64,000 bases of DNA from Sphingobacteriaceae bacterium GW460-11-11-14-LB5 (GCA_002151545.1 CP021237.1:6014001-6078000); one strand, 5' to 3'. Counted from the first letter of the stretch, positions 16,584-26,820 are shown. Numbers and translations: made by a program. The notes: generated by a model not told the origin, from the letters alone.

Positions 16584-18143
16584 ATGAAATTCAGATTTAT
16601 ACTTGCTACATTTTTAAGCGTAAGCGCTTTTGCCTATGCACAACAGGGGCCAAGAAAAAGCCAATCTAAAGAAACTGTAACCACCACCCAGGTTACCGTT
16701 AAAGACGAGCCAAAATCTTCGGCAAACGAAAGAACCATTAAAGTGGAGAGCTCGGTAGTTACCAATCACGCGGTAACCATTGATGGTAAATCCGTTCCGT
16801 ATAAGGCTACAACAGGTACGCTGCCCGTTTGGGATGAAGACGGAAAACCGATTGCAGGTTTGTTTTATACTTATTACGAACGCAGCGATGTGCAAAATCG
16901 TGATAAGCGACCTTTAGTCATCTCTTTTAACGGTGGCCCGGGCTCGGCTTCAGTGTGGATGCATATTGCCTATACGGGTCCTGTGGTTTTGAATATTGAT
17001 GATGAAGGTTATCCTGTACAACCTTATGGTTATAAAGAAAATCCATATTCTATTTTAGATGTTGCCGATATTATCTACATCGATCCGGTTAACACCGGCT
17101 ATTCGAGAGCAGTAAGTAAAGATATTCCCACCAATAAGTTTTTTGGGGTGCGTGCCGATATCAAATACCTGGCCGAGTGGATCAATACTTTTGTAACGCG
17201 CAACAACCGATGGGCCTCTCCAAAATTTTTAATTGGCGAAAGTTATGGTACCACACGTGTTTCGGGCTTGGCTTTAGAGCTGCAGAACAGCCAGTGGATG
17301 TATTTAAATGGTGTGGTATTGGTTTCGCCAACCGAACTCGGTATTGAACGGAGCGGTCCTGTTGATGCGGCTTTGCGTTTGCCGTATTTTGCTGCTACAG
17401 CCTGGTACCATAAAGCTTTGGCCGCCGATTTACAAGCTAAAGATTTAACGGCGATGCTTCCGGAAGTGGAAAGTTTTACCATTAATGAATTGATCCCCGC
17501 TATTTCGCAGGGTGGAATGTTGAGCGCCGATAAAAAGAAAGCCATTGCCGTGAAAATGGCCCGTTACGCTGGGCTTTCAGAAAAAGTGATATTAGATTAT
17601 AACCTCAATGTACCAACCGATTTCTTTTGGAAAGAATTGTTGAGGGATAAAGGTTTTACGGTGGGCAGGTTAGATTCGCGCTACCGTGGTATCGACAAAA
17701 TGAGTGCCGGCGAAGGACCGGATTATAATGCAGAACTAACTTCCTGGCTGCATTCATTTACGCCAGCCATCAATATGTACATCCGTAATGAGCTGAATTA
17801 TAAAACCGATTTGAAATACAATATGTTTGGCTCAGTTTATCCATGGGATCAAACTGGCAATCAAACCGGCGATAACCTCCGTCAGGCCATGGCACAGAAT
17901 CCATATCTGCATTTATTGGTGCAATCGGGTTATTACGACGGGGCCTGCGATTATTTCAACGCGAAATACAGCATGTGGCAGTTAGATGCTGCGGGTAAGT
18001 TGCAGGATAGAATGAAATGGGAAGGTTACCGTAGCGGCCATATGATGTACCTACGTAAGGATGACCTGAAAACGGCTAATAACCATATCCGTGAGTTTAT
18101 TAAAAAAGCATTACCAAAGCCTGGCGAAGCCGCTAAGTTCTAA
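16584..18143 (+). CDS. Peptidase family S10 (serine carboxypeptidase-like), exported
   Basis: A 519-residue secreted alpha/beta-hydrolase of the serine carboxypeptidase family. The catalytic serine is in GESYGTTR (Ser220); the oxyanion region is FNGGPGSASVW. The likely Asp and His are in YYDGACDYF (Asp452) and YRSGHMMYL (His486). The ATG at 16584 is chosen because it begins a signal peptide (MKFRFILATFLSVSAFAYAQ); the frame is open to 16473 but that part overlaps a terminator. S10 enzymes remove C-terminal residues at acidic pH. Its link to the glycan genes upstream is only positional. Confidence 0.92.
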   Translation: MKFRFILATFLSVSAFAYAQQGPRKSQSKETVTTTQVTVKDEPKSSANERTIKVESSVVTNHAVTIDGKSVPYKATTGTLPVWDEDGKPIAGLFYTYYERSDVQNRDKRPLVISFNGGPGSASVWMHIAYTGPVVLNIDDEGYPVQPYGYKENPYSILDVADIIYIDPVNTGYSRAVSKDIPTNKFFGVRADIKYLAEWINTFVTRNNRWASPKFLIGESYGTTRVSGLALELQNSQWMYLNGVVLVSPTELGIERSGPVDAALRLPYFAATAWYHKALAADLQAKDLTAMLPEVESFTINELIPAISQGGMLSADKKKAIAVKMARYAGLSEKVILDYNLNVPTDFFWKELLRDKGFTVGRLDSRYRGIDKMSAGEGPDYNAELTSWLHSFTPAINMYIRNELNYKTDLKYNMFGSVYPWDQTGNQTGDNLRQAMAQNPYLHLLVQSGYYDGACDYFNAKYSMWQLDAAGKLQDRMKWEGYRSGHMMYLRKDDLKTANNHIREFIKKALPKPGEAAKF

Positions 18144-18987
18144 GATTTTAGAGTTGACAACTTTTAATAGCAATGTGTATAGGAAGTTGTCAACTCTCTT
18201 AGCCAAAGCTCTTACCTAAGAGACTCTTTTTTTTGGAGCGCAGAGGCAGTACAATAATTAACGTTCGTCCTGCTTTGCGCTTCGATCTTTTTTGCCCTTT
18301 CACTTCGTCCAGGCTGACAAAAAAGGATCTCCGCTTCAATCAGGGCTAGATGGGTTGGGCCGGGGGCACGGAAAACCCTCATCGATGCAAGAACAGGTGT
18401 AATCTAAACCTGACAGCCGCGATAGCCCAGATTTAAGCACGGTCTGTTGTTTTTATGGTGTGCTTGCTTATTTCACAGGTTTCATCTGGGCTAAAGCAAA
18501 TGGCAGGACTGTTCTAACCGAAGCGCTACAGGAATTGCTTTCCAAACCCTAATTTAAAGTGTATAAATTCTTTTAATGTGTCAACACTTTTTGATTAATT
18601 TGAAGCGCAGCTGCAGCATAAATATTATCGTTTGTCCTGCTTTGCGCTCCGATCTTTTTTGCAGTTCCACTCTGCTCAGGCTGACAAAAAAGGATCTCCG
18701 CTTCAATCAGGGCTAGATGGGTTGGGCAGTGGCATGGAAAACCCTCATCGGTGCAAAAACAGGTGTAATCTAAACCTGATCGTACGGATGCCGATTTTTC
18801 GTCGGCAGTAGGAAGAGCAGGACGGAACCTAACCCAATAACCACTGAAACTGCTTTCCAAAAAAAATAAATCATATATATAGCGTTCTTTTATCGGCCTT
18901 GCTAAAGCGATTTATTCCCTCCAAAAATGCAAACGAAAAACTGTTGGTTACAAACTAAAAATAATTACTTATTTTTGTGGTTCAATT
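18144..18987. repeat. 844-bp gap with two copies of the hairpin element
   Basis: The gap starts with an inverted repeat at 18150-18197 (agagttgacaactt/aagttgtcaactct). Two related blocks follow in direct orientation: 18262-18413 and 18629-18779. They share long identical runs such as gctgacaaaaaaggatctcc and aacaggtgtaatctaaacct. Each is followed by a hairpin (agcccagat/atctgggct at 18424-18492; tgccgat/gtcggca at 18789-18807) and ends in gctttccaaa (18538-18547; 18851-18860). An open frame on the minus strand at 18573-18860 is only a by-product of the repeat. No gene is supported; the accA promoter lies at the right end. Confidence 0.75.
18970..18977 (+). promoter_or_regulatory. accA promoter -7 box
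   Basis: TATTTTTG fits the Bacteroidota -7 consensus TAnnTTTG. It ends 10 nt before the accA ATG; a ttg at 18944-18946 could be part of the -33 element. Confidence 0.6.
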
Positions 18988-19950
18988 ATGCAGCAAATAA
19001 AAACATCATTCGATTTTGAAAAACCTATTGCCGATTTAGTTCAGCAGATAGAAAAGGTTAAGCAAGTTGCCGAAAAAACTAAGGTAGATATGTCTGCCAC
19101 GTTAGACGAGCTTGATGGTAAATTAGATGAAACTACCAATAACTTATATAAAAATTTAACCGGTTGGAACAAGGTTCAGATGAGCCGTCACCCTGATCGC
19201 CCGCAAACCCTTGATTATATCAATATGATCTGTGATGATTTTATTGAAATGCATGGCGATAGAACGGTTAAAGATGATAAGGCAATTATTGGCGGTTTTG
19301 CTTCTATAAATGGTCAAACGGTAATGGTTATCGGTCACCAGAAAGGTAAAAATACCAAAGAGCGTCAGTTTCGCAATTTCGGTATGGCCAACCCTGAAGG
19401 TTATCGTAAAGCATTACGTTTAATGCGCTTGGCAGAAAAATTTAATAAACCGGTTGTTTCTTTTATCGATACGATGGGTGCTTACCCTGGTTTAGAGGCA
19501 GAAGAACGCGGACAGGGTGAGGCGATTGCCAGAAACTTACTGGAAATGTCTATTCTACGAGTACCCATTATCTGTATCGTTGTAGGCGAAGGTGCTTCCG
19601 GAGGTGCTTTAGGTATCGGTATCGGCGATAAGGTTTATATGTTAGAACACACTTGGTACTCGGTAATTTCTCCTGAATCTTGTTCATCTATTTTATGGAG
19701 AAGCTGGGATTTTAAAGAGAAAGCTGCTGAATGTTTGAAATTAACTTCTGATGATATGTTTGGCAACAAGCTAATCGATGGCATTATTCCAGAACCGCTT
19801 GGAGGTGCACACCAGGATCCGGAGTTAATGGGCCGAACTTTAAAAGATTACCTTGTTAAAGATTTAGCGGCATTGGGTAAATTAAAAACGGATAAACTGA
19901 TTGAACAAAGAATTGAAAAATTCTGTGCAATGGGTGTAGTAAACGAATAA
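18988..19950 (+). CDS. accA: Acetyl-CoA carboxylase carboxyltransferase subunit alpha
   Basis: AccA, the alpha subunit of the carboxyltransferase that moves carboxyl from carboxybiotin to acetyl-CoA to make malonyl-CoA, the first committed step of fatty-acid synthesis. At 320 residues it has the normal length. It shows the N-terminal FEKPIADL segment, [33 protein letters not shown] and [15 protein letters not shown], all typical of the crotonase-like carboxyltransferase fold. It stands alone here between a promoter at 18970 and a terminator at 19972; its partner accD is not in the window. Confidence 0.97.
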   Translation: MQQIKTSFDFEKPIADLVQQIEKVKQVAEKTKVDMSATLDELDGKLDETTNNLYKNLTGWNKVQMSRHPDRPQTLDYINMICDDFIEMHGDRTVKDDKAIIGGFASINGQTVMVIGHQKGKNTKERQFRNFGMANPEGYRKALRLMRLAEKFNKPVVSFIDTMGAYPGLEAEERGQGEAIARNLLEMSILRVPIICIVVGEGASGGALGIGIGDKVYMLEHTWYSVISPESCSSILWRSWDFKEKAAECLKLTSDDMFGNKLIDGIIPEPLGGAHQDPELMGRTLKDYLVKDLAALGKLKTDKLIEQRIEKFCAMGVVNE

Positions 19951-19971
19951 TCATTAACTAAAATAAATTTG

Positions 19972-20006
19972 AATCCTGTTTGGCCATGCTGAACAGGATT
20001 TTTTTT
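19972..20006 (+). terminator. accA terminator
   Basis: Arms aatcctgtt/aacaggatt with an 11-nt loop, followed by a run of Ts. Confidence 0.85.
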
Positions 20007-20048
20007 GTTACTGAAATCCATCTATAAACACCACATATATTTAGCCCC

Positions 20049-20163
20049 GTCATGCTGAATTTATTTCAGCATCTATCAATGCGGTAAAGACCCTGAAATA
20101 AATTCAGGGTGACGTATCTCGCGATATCTTAAACCTATCAGGTTTTTAAAACCTGATAGGTTT
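20049..20163. repeat. GTCAT...GTGACG inverted repeat and a second palindrome
   Basis: At 20049-20114 an imperfect repeat begins gtcatgctgaatttatttca and ends tgaaataaattcagggtgac. A similar repeat lies at 49312-49375. At 20131-20163 the palindrome aaacctatcaggttt/aaacctgataggttt repeats the terminator stem of 5536-5572. Confidence 0.7.
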
Positions 20164-20170
20164 GGTCAAC

Positions 20171-20203
20171 AAAAAAGCAGCTACAAATTAATGCAGCTGC
20201 TTT
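20171..20203 (-). terminator. Terminator of the downstream GT117 gene (minus strand)
   Basis: On the minus strand the arms agcagct/agctgct are followed by a T run (aaaaaa at 20171-20176 on plus). It sits just after the stop of the minus-strand gene ending at 20226. Confidence 0.75.
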
Positions 20204-20225
20204 GTAAGTTATTGTTCAGATTCGT

Positions 20226-23200
20226 TTACTGTTGCGGTCCCTGTTGTGGGAAGAACATCGACAAACGACTTTCTAAACTGTTAAATGTTTTCTGCAGCTT
20301 ATCGCTCAATTTATCCTGACCTGCAGCTTTACTGGTTTTAATCATTCTGTCCAGGTAGTATAATCCGGTTTGAATGTTCTGCGAGCCGGTTAAACCTTTT
20401 GATTGTGAAATATCAGCCAGGTAGTTTAATTCCTTGTTGATATAATCGCCAGATTTGTCTAAAATATCATTGGCTCGGGCAGTTTCGCCTAGTTTATATA
20501 AGTTTTCAGCCATGTAGAATTTCACTACAACTGTACGGATGCCGAAGAATTTATCAGGCATTACCGCAAAATATTTATCGACTACTTTTTTGGCATCAGC
20601 AATTTTACCTTCTTTAATTAAGCTGTTGGTTAAGCTACTGAAGATATTAGTGAAAATGAAAGTATCGTCTGATGATTGCGGATCTAAATATTTAGCGGTT
20701 TTCATATTTCCCCACTTAAATTTAGTCATCACATTATTATACAGAACAGGCGTATTCAATTGCTCTGGTCTATCTTCCGATGCCGTAGTGTCGGCTTTAA
20801 GCGGCAATAAACGCATTGCTAAACCTTCGCTGTATAAATACTTATCTAAGCCATTATATTGCTCAGAAGGCACGGTAGAAGCAAAATAAATCGGGCGTTT
20901 CCAGTTGTTATGTGCCAGGATATCGAACATAGCCAAAGTTCCTTTAGTTACATAACCCTTATTAAACTTCCAATCCATTGTGGTTGTGATTTTTGAAGCA
21001 TCGGCTGCAGGTACTGTTCCTGTACTGATTACTTGCTGTGGATCTACCGTAATTTTAAGGTTTTTAGTTGGCAGGAAGTTAGATTTTGATCCATCCTGCA
21101 TCGGTACTTTATCGCTCTCATCGTTTGATAACAATAAATCAACTACGTTTTTAAGCTCAATACTACCTGCAATTTTGTAATCATCGTATGGCATTACATC
21201 CCTTTCGCCCTGTACATACTGCTCAGGTTTCATCGAAATTGGCAATGGAGCCGATTCATTTTGTTTTTGTCTCAGGCCATTGATGTACCAATCTGTATCG
21301 AATAAACTTAAGTTTACGATACGTACATCAGGACGAACATTTTCTACCTCCTGGATATACCAAAGTGGGTAGGTATCATTATCGCCGTAAGTAAATAAGA
21401 TGGCATTTGGCGCACAAGATTGTAAATAATCTAAAGCAATATCGTGTGGAACCAGTTTCGTAGAACGGTCATGGTCATCCCATCCCTGCTCGGCCATAAT
21501 TACCGGTGCAGCTAATAATCCAATCACCGTGGCACCAATGGCACCGGCAGTTGGGGTTAGTTTTTTAAACAGCCATTCTTTAATGGCGAGTGCACCAAGT
21601 CCGATCCATATCGCAAAGGCATAGAACGATCCAACATAAGCATAATCCCTTTCGCGGGGCTCTAATGGCTTCTGATTTAAGTATAATACAATGGCAATAC
21701 CCGTGAAGAAGAATAATAAGGCCACTACTCCGGCATCTTTCTGGTTGCGTTTGAAATGCCACAGGGCACCAATAACACCTAAAATTAATGGTAGAAAGAA
21801 GAAGCGGTTATATGCTTTATTATCAACTGTTGAAGGCGGCAGATTGGTTTGGTTACCTCTCAACATGGCATCAATTGGTTTAATGCCGCTAATCCAGGTG
21901 CCCTCATGTCCGCTACCCTGACCTTGCTCATCATTCTGACGGCCGGCAAAATTCCACATGAAATAACGCATGTACATGTAGCCAATCTGATAGCTAAACA
22001 AGAAACCGACGTTATCCACCAGATTAGGGTTTTTAGAATCGTCTAAGCGCATCCATTCTTTATAAAAAGCGGCATGTTTAGGGTCATCGCTATACATACG
22101 TGGCAACAAAGTATTGTTGTTATACTCGTAGTCGGTTTTTTTACCCGCTACCTCGTACTTGTCTTTTCCTTTTCTCCAGATGGTTTTACCTTCAGTTACA
22201 CCTACTCTTTCAGAGTTATAATTCGGGCCATAACCCAATGGCCTGTCGCCATATTGCTCACGGTTTAGGTAACTTAAGAAAGAGAAAGCATCTTTAGGTG
22301 CGCTGTTATTTAAGTTCGGGTCTGCCTTTGCCCTGATGATGATCATCGAGAAAGATGCATAACCGAAAATGATTAATACGGTAGAGATTAAACCTAAGTT
22401 TAATAATTTCTTTTGGTGTTGGATCGAATAGCGGATTCCCCAAACCAGGGCGCCGATTAATAAAATGGCGAAGAATAAAACACCCGTTCCAAAACCCAGA
22501 CCTAATGTATTTACAAAGAATAAATCGAAATAAGCACCGAATGAAACCAGGTATTGGATAATACCATATTGGATTACCGCTAAGATTAAAATACCAACAA
22601 CAAGGGTTTTGATAATTCCGGTTGGGGTTGCTTTATCGGTTCTTTTGAAATAATAAATGAAAGCAAGTGCCGGGATGGTTAACAAGTTTAACAAGTGGAT
22701 ACCAATTGATAAACCCATAATATAGGCAATAAACAATAACCAGCGATCGGCACGTGGCTCATCGGCATGTGCTTCCCATTTAAGGATAGCCCAGAATACA
22801 ATCGCCGTGAATAATGATGATTGTGCATAAACCTCCGATTCTACTGCCGAAAACCAAAAACTATCAGAGAAAGTATAAGCCAGCGCACCAACGGCACCTG
22901 CACCCATAATACTGATTAATTTGCCGGTCGTTAATTCCTCACCAGCTTTCAACACTGTTTTTTTAGCCAATGCGGTGATGGTCCAAAATAAGAATAAGAT
23001 AGTTGCCCCGCTCGAAACAGCCGAACCTACATTCATCCAGTAAGCGATTTTGGTCAAATCTCCAGCTGCAAAAATGGAGAAGAAACGTTGGATCATTAAG
23101 AATAGAGGCGCACCAGGCTGGTGAACCACCTGCATTCTAAATGCCGATGCGATAAATTCACCGCAATCCCAAAAACTGGCAGAAGGCTCTAAGGTTAAAA

Positions 23201-23267
23201 CGTAAGTTAGTGTAGCAATTAAAAAGCAGATCCAGCCTACTATATTATTAACTTTTGAATAATTCAT
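20226..23267 (-). CDS. DUF2723 / GT117-family membrane protein (copy 1)
   Basis: A 1013-residue multi-pass membrane protein of the DUF2723 family, which is related to TMEM260 O-mannosyltransferase and classed as GT117. The N-terminal half has about ten or more hydrophobic segments and begins with the conserved FWDCGEFIASAFRMQVVHQP, where the acidic pair fits a GT-C first-loop catalytic motif. The C-terminal half is soluble, with ILFTYGDNDTYPLWY and ALDYLQSCAPN, and ends in helical repeats that look TPR-like. It probably transfers a sugar from a lipid carrier to exported proteins. A close paralogue lies 216 bp upstream on the same strand. Sugar and target are unknown. Confidence 0.88.
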   Translation of the reverse strand: MNYSKVNNIVGWICFLIATLTYVLTLEPSASFWDCGEFIASAFRMQVVHQPGAPLFLMIQRFFSIFAAGDLTKIAYWMNVGSAVSSGATILFLFWTITALAKKTVLKAGEELTTGKLISIMGAGAVGALAYTFSDSFWFSAVESEVYAQSSLFTAIVFWAILKWEAHADEPRADRWLLFIAYIMGLSIGIHLLNLLTIPALAFIYYFKRTDKATPTGIIKTLVVGILILAVIQYGIIQYLVSFGAYFDLFFVNTLGLGFGTGVLFFAILLIGALVWGIRYSIQHQKKLLNLGLISTVLIIFGYASFSMIIIRAKADPNLNNSAPKDAFSFLSYLNREQYGDRPLGYGPNYNSERVGVTEGKTIWRKGKDKYEVAGKKTDYEYNNNTLLPRMYSDDPKHAAFYKEWMRLDDSKNPNLVDNVGFLFSYQIGYMYMRYFMWNFAGRQNDEQGQGSGHEGTWISGIKPIDAMLRGNQTNLPPSTVDNKAYNRFFFLPLILGVIGALWHFKRNQKDAGVVALLFFFTGIAIVLYLNQKPLEPRERDYAYVGSFYAFAIWIGLGALAIKEWLFKKLTPTAGAIGATVIGLLAAPVIMAEQGWDDHDRSTKLVPHDIALDYLQSCAPNAILFTYGDNDTYPLWYIQEVENVRPDVRIVNLSLFDTDWYINGLRQKQNESAPLPISMKPEQYVQGERDVMPYDDYKIAGSIELKNVVDLLLSNDESDKVPMQDGSKSNFLPTKNLKITVDPQQVISTGTVPAADASKITTTMDWKFNKGYVTKGTLAMFDILAHNNWKRPIYFASTVPSEQYNGLDKYLYSEGLAMRLLPLKADTTASEDRPEQLNTPVLYNNVMTKFKWGNMKTAKYLDPQSSDDTFIFTNIFSSLTNSLIKEGKIADAKKVVDKYFAVMPDKFFGIRTVVVKFYMAENLYKLGETARANDILDKSGDYINKELNYLADISQSKGLTGSQNIQTGLYYLDRMIKTSKAAGQDKLSDKLQKTFNSLESRLSMFFPQQGPQQ

Positions 23268-23421
23268 TGGTTTGTTTAATGATATTAAAAATTGTTTTCA
23301 CATAAAAATGCTGCCGAAATTAACTATTCTAGTCGATAAAACAGGTAAATTTTTGGATTGATTTAACAATTTTTAACGGCTTAAGGCCTTTAACATAAAG
23401 GATTTTAATTTATATGGGAAG

Positions 23422-23462
23422 CAAAAACCCATAAGCAGAAAGATGAAATCTGCCTATGGGTT
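23422..23462 (-). terminator. Terminator of GT117 copy 2 (minus strand)
   Basis: On the minus strand the arms aacccata-gcaga/tctgc-tatgggtt are followed by Ts. It separates the two paralogues, so they are probably transcribed separately. Confidence 0.7.
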
Positions 23463-23483
23463 AAAATTTAGTATGTTTTTTGC

Positions 23484-26400
23484 TTAGCCTGCTGCAAAAG
23501 GGGTAAACCTTGTAATCAGGTTGTTGTATTGTTTTTCCAGGCTTTTGCTCAGCCCCACCTGTTTAAATACCTCGGTTAATTTTACCATTTGTCCTAAATA
23601 GCCTAGATAAAAACGCACATCCTGCTCTGATGATAGCTGGTTTTTGCTTTCTGAAACATCAGCCAGGTGGGTCAATTCCTTACCTACATAATCGGCCGTT
23701 TTTTTGATCATGGCATTTGCACGGTTTAAATCATTTAAACGATATAGACTTTCGGTGAAATAATAAGTGCTCATTACCTGGCGCATACTGTAAAATTTAG
23801 CTGGAATCACCTCGTAATATTTGTCAGCCACTTTTTTGCTCTCGGTAATTTTACCTTCGTTTATTAAACCAGTTAATAAACCGTTAAACATATTGGAGAA
23901 CATGGTGACATCATCAGCAGACTGCCTGTCTAAATGATTGGCATTTTTAATGTTGCCGAAGCCATACACGTTCATTAGGTTGTTGTACATCGGTTTTAGG
24001 TTAACCCGGTCAAAATCCTGTGTGATTGCGGTATCTGGTTTTAAGGGGAGTAACCTTTTGTTGAGGCCTTCTGAATAGAGGTATTTGTTAAGCCCGATGT
24101 ATTGCTCATTTGGCATGGCGCCGCTGAAATAAATCGGTCGTTCCCAGTTATTATGTGTTAAAATATCAAATAAAGCTAAGGTGCCTTTGGTTACAAAATT
24201 AGAATTGTAGGTCCATTCCATGCTGCTTGCAATTTTGCCTGCATCTTCTTTGGGTACAGTGCCGGTATCTAAAACCTGTTGCGGACTTACGGCCATTTTA
24301 AGGTTTTTGGTAGGCAGTACGTTGTATTTGGATCCATCCGTCATGGTTACCTTATCTTCATCATGATCGGATAGGAGCACGTCTAAAATTTCCTGTAACT
24401 CGATATGTTGCGCAATCTTATAATCCTGATAGTACATGATATCCCTTGTACCTTCAACATATTGCTCGTGTTTTAAGGTAATGGGTAGGGGAGCCGATTC
24501 ATTTTGTTTTTTCCGCATCCCATCGATGTACCAATCGGCTGTAAATAAACTTAAATTTACCACCCGCACATCCGGACGGATATTTTCTACCTCTTGTGCA
24601 TACCACACCGGATAGGTATCATTATCACCATAGGTGAATAAGATGGCGTTAGGGGCGCAGGATTTTAGATAATTAACCGACATATCCCGCGCCAGGTGAC
24701 TGTCAGAGCGGTCATGATCATCCCAGCCCTGATTGGCCATAATTATCGGAGCACCCAATAAAGCAATAACCGAAGCAAAAACACTCGCCCGCAGTGGCGT
24801 TAATTTTTGGAAAACCCAATCCTTTAACCCAAATACACCTAAACCTATCCAAATGGCAAAAGCATAAAACGACCCTACGTAGGCATAATCCCTTTCGCGT
24901 GGCTCCACAGGAACAGAGTTAAGGTAAACTACAATAGCCACACCGGTAAAAACAAAGAGTAGACCGATAATGCCCGCATCTTTCTGGTTTCGCTTAAAAT
25001 GCCAGACAGCACCAATTAAACCGATAATTAATGGCAGGAAGAAAAATCTATTGTATGCTTTATTTTCTACAATGGAAGGTGGCAGATTTTGTTGACTACC
25101 AAGCCTGATGGCATCCAACGGTTTTACACCACTAAGCCAATTACCATCTTTTCCGCCAAACTGCCCATCTTCATTATCCTGCCTGCCAACAAAATTCCAC
25201 ATAAAATAACGCATGTACATTTGCCCGGTCTGGAAAGAGAACATGTATTTTAGGTTATCCATTAAGGTAGGTTTGTGCTCATCATCAAAACCCATATAAC
25301 TTTTGTAAAAGTTAATGTGTTCGGGTTTATCACTGTACATGCGGGGCAGCAAAGTTTTATCGGCAAAAACATATGCCGATTTTGTGCCCGCAAGTTCATA
25401 TTTCTTGTCGCCTTTACGGATAATTTTGCCGGTCTCTTTAATGTCGGTTTTTTCTGAATTGTAGTTCTCCCCGTAAAATAGTGGCCTGTCGCCATACTGG
25501 TCGCGACCAACATACCTCGAAAAAGAATATACATTATCTACATTATAGTTGTTTAGGTTTGGTTTTGCCTGCGCCCTGATAATAAGCAGTGCGAAAGAGC
25601 TGTATCCGAAAAGTAGTAAAACAGTAAATAACATGGCCAGGTTTAAAACCCGTTTATTTTTCAGGATGGAATAACGGATACCATAAACCAAACTCCCAAT
25701 AAGAAGTACGGTGAAGAACAGTATGCCTGTTCCAAAGCCTAAACCCATGGTGTTTACAAAAAAGTAGTCGAAATTTGCCGCAAAAGATATAACATACTGA
25801 ATGATACCAAATTGCACCACCGCCAGTACAGCAATCGAAATCATAAATACTTTTAAAACGCTTTGCCAATTGGGTGACGGGTTCTTTTTAAAATAATAAA
25901 CAAATATTAAGGCAGGTATGGTAAGCAGGTTTAAAATGTGTACACCAATAGAAATCCCCATGATGTAAGCCACAAAAAGTAACCAACGTTCTGACTTTGG
26001 TTCATCAGCCTGCGATTCCCATTTTAATATGCCCCAAAATACAATCGCACTACAAAGCGACGACATGGCGTAAACCTCTGCTTCTACGGCCGAAAACCAA
26101 AAGCTATCAGAAAAGGCATAAGCTAAAGCCCCAACAAAACCTGCACCCATAATACCGATGATTTTTTGGTTGGTAATTTCTTCTCCTTTTTTAATAATCG
26201 TTTTCCTGGCCAGTGCTGTAATGGTCCAGAATAAAAAGAGAATGGTACCTGCACTTGCCAGCGCCGAAGAGATATTAACAAAATAGGCTACTTTGGTTTT
26301 ATCGCCAAAAGCAAGCGCCGAAAATAACCTTTGGATCATGGAGACTATTGGAGCACCTGGCTGGTGAACCACCTCCATTCGGAAGGCTGAAGAAATAAAT

Positions 26401-26510
26401 TCGCCACAGTCCCAGAAACTTACAGATTGATCTAAAGTTAAGATGTACGTGAGCGCGGCAACGATAAAACAGAGCCAGCCTCCAATGGTGTTGATCCTTG
26501 AGTAATTCAT
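23484..26510 (-). CDS. DUF2723 / GT117-family membrane protein (copy 2)
   Basis: A 1008-residue paralogue of the gene at 20226, alignable end to end. Shared landmarks are FWDCGEFISSAFRMEVVHQP at the N-terminus, YFMWNFVGRQDNEDGQFGG in the middle, RERDYAYVGSFYAFAIWIGL, ILFTYGDNDTYPVWYAQEVE and KQNESAPLPI. The same GT-C-like topology with a soluble, helical-repeat C-terminus is expected. The C-terminal ~200 residues and the loop segments differ most, which suggests that the two copies act on different acceptors or donors. It is read toward copy 1 with a terminator in between, so it came from tandem duplication but is expressed separately. Confidence 0.88.
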   Translation of the reverse strand: MNYSRINTIGGWLCFIVAALTYILTLDQSVSFWDCGEFISSAFRMEVVHQPGAPIVSMIQRLFSALAFGDKTKVAYFVNISSALASAGTILFLFWTITALARKTIIKKGEEITNQKIIGIMGAGFVGALAYAFSDSFWFSAVEAEVYAMSSLCSAIVFWGILKWESQADEPKSERWLLFVAYIMGISIGVHILNLLTIPALIFVYYFKKNPSPNWQSVLKVFMISIAVLAVVQFGIIQYVISFAANFDYFFVNTMGLGFGTGILFFTVLLIGSLVYGIRYSILKNKRVLNLAMLFTVLLLFGYSSFALLIIRAQAKPNLNNYNVDNVYSFSRYVGRDQYGDRPLFYGENYNSEKTDIKETGKIIRKGDKKYELAGTKSAYVFADKTLLPRMYSDKPEHINFYKSYMGFDDEHKPTLMDNLKYMFSFQTGQMYMRYFMWNFVGRQDNEDGQFGGKDGNWLSGVKPLDAIRLGSQQNLPPSIVENKAYNRFFFLPLIIGLIGAVWHFKRNQKDAGIIGLLFVFTGVAIVVYLNSVPVEPRERDYAYVGSFYAFAIWIGLGVFGLKDWVFQKLTPLRASVFASVIALLGAPIIMANQGWDDHDRSDSHLARDMSVNYLKSCAPNAILFTYGDNDTYPVWYAQEVENIRPDVRVVNLSLFTADWYIDGMRKKQNESAPLPITLKHEQYVEGTRDIMYYQDYKIAQHIELQEILDVLLSDHDEDKVTMTDGSKYNVLPTKNLKMAVSPQQVLDTGTVPKEDAGKIASSMEWTYNSNFVTKGTLALFDILTHNNWERPIYFSGAMPNEQYIGLNKYLYSEGLNKRLLPLKPDTAITQDFDRVNLKPMYNNLMNVYGFGNIKNANHLDRQSADDVTMFSNMFNGLLTGLINEGKITESKKVADKYYEVIPAKFYSMRQVMSTYYFTESLYRLNDLNRANAMIKKTADYVGKELTHLADVSESKNQLSSEQDVRFYLGYLGQMVKLTEVFKQVGLSKSLEKQYNNLITRFTPFAAG

Positions 26511-26609
26511 AGTTTAATTTTAGTCTTTGATAATAAATGATTTAAGTGGTTCGTAGTAAAAAAAGTCGCATAAAAAAAGAAAATGTTGCACGCTATATGA
26601 TGATTTTTT

Positions 26610-26617
26610 TATCTTTG
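26610..26617 (+). promoter_or_regulatory. Upstream promoter of tRNA-Gln (-7 box)
   Basis: TATCTTTG, an exact TAnnTTTG match, with TTGCAC about 20 nt upstream as a possible -33 element. It lies 119 bp before the tRNA and opposite the divergent GT117 gene. Confidence 0.5.
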
Positions 26618-26692
26618 CATCGCAAACAGGAACAGCAGGAAAGAAATTAAAAATATTTTAAAATCACTCTTGCATATTTAAAATAAGGTTCC

Positions 26693-26700
26693 TACATTTG
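26693..26700 (+). promoter_or_regulatory. Proximal promoter of tRNA-Gln (-7 box)
   Basis: TACATTTG, an exact TAnnTTTG match, 36 bp before the tRNA 5' end, with cttgcat upstream as a possible -33 element. Confidence 0.55.
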
Positions 26701-26736
26701 CATTCCCTTTCGAGGAGAATATCCTTGAGAAGTTTT

Positions 26737-26807
26737 TGTCCGATAGTATAAGGGTAGTACAACGGTTTTTGGTACCGTTTGTCTTGGTTCGAATCCAGGT
26801 CGGACAA
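26737..26807 (+). tRNA. tRNA-Gln (anticodon TTG)
   Basis: Acceptor stem tgtccga/tcggaca (26737-26743 with 26800-26806), discriminator A at 26807. The anticodon stem is acggt/accgt around the loop ttttggt, giving anticodon TTG for glutamine codons CAA/CAG. The T arm is cttgg/ccagg around ttcgaat. The 3' CCA is not encoded. A strong terminator follows 13 bp later. Confidence 0.95.
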
Positions 26808-26820
26808 CGAAAATTTAACG

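Noticed and set aside
18573-18860. 95-codon minus-strand frame in the gap before accA
   Set aside because: It lies wholly within a hairpin-element copy and its sequence matches the other copies as DNA, including in other frames.
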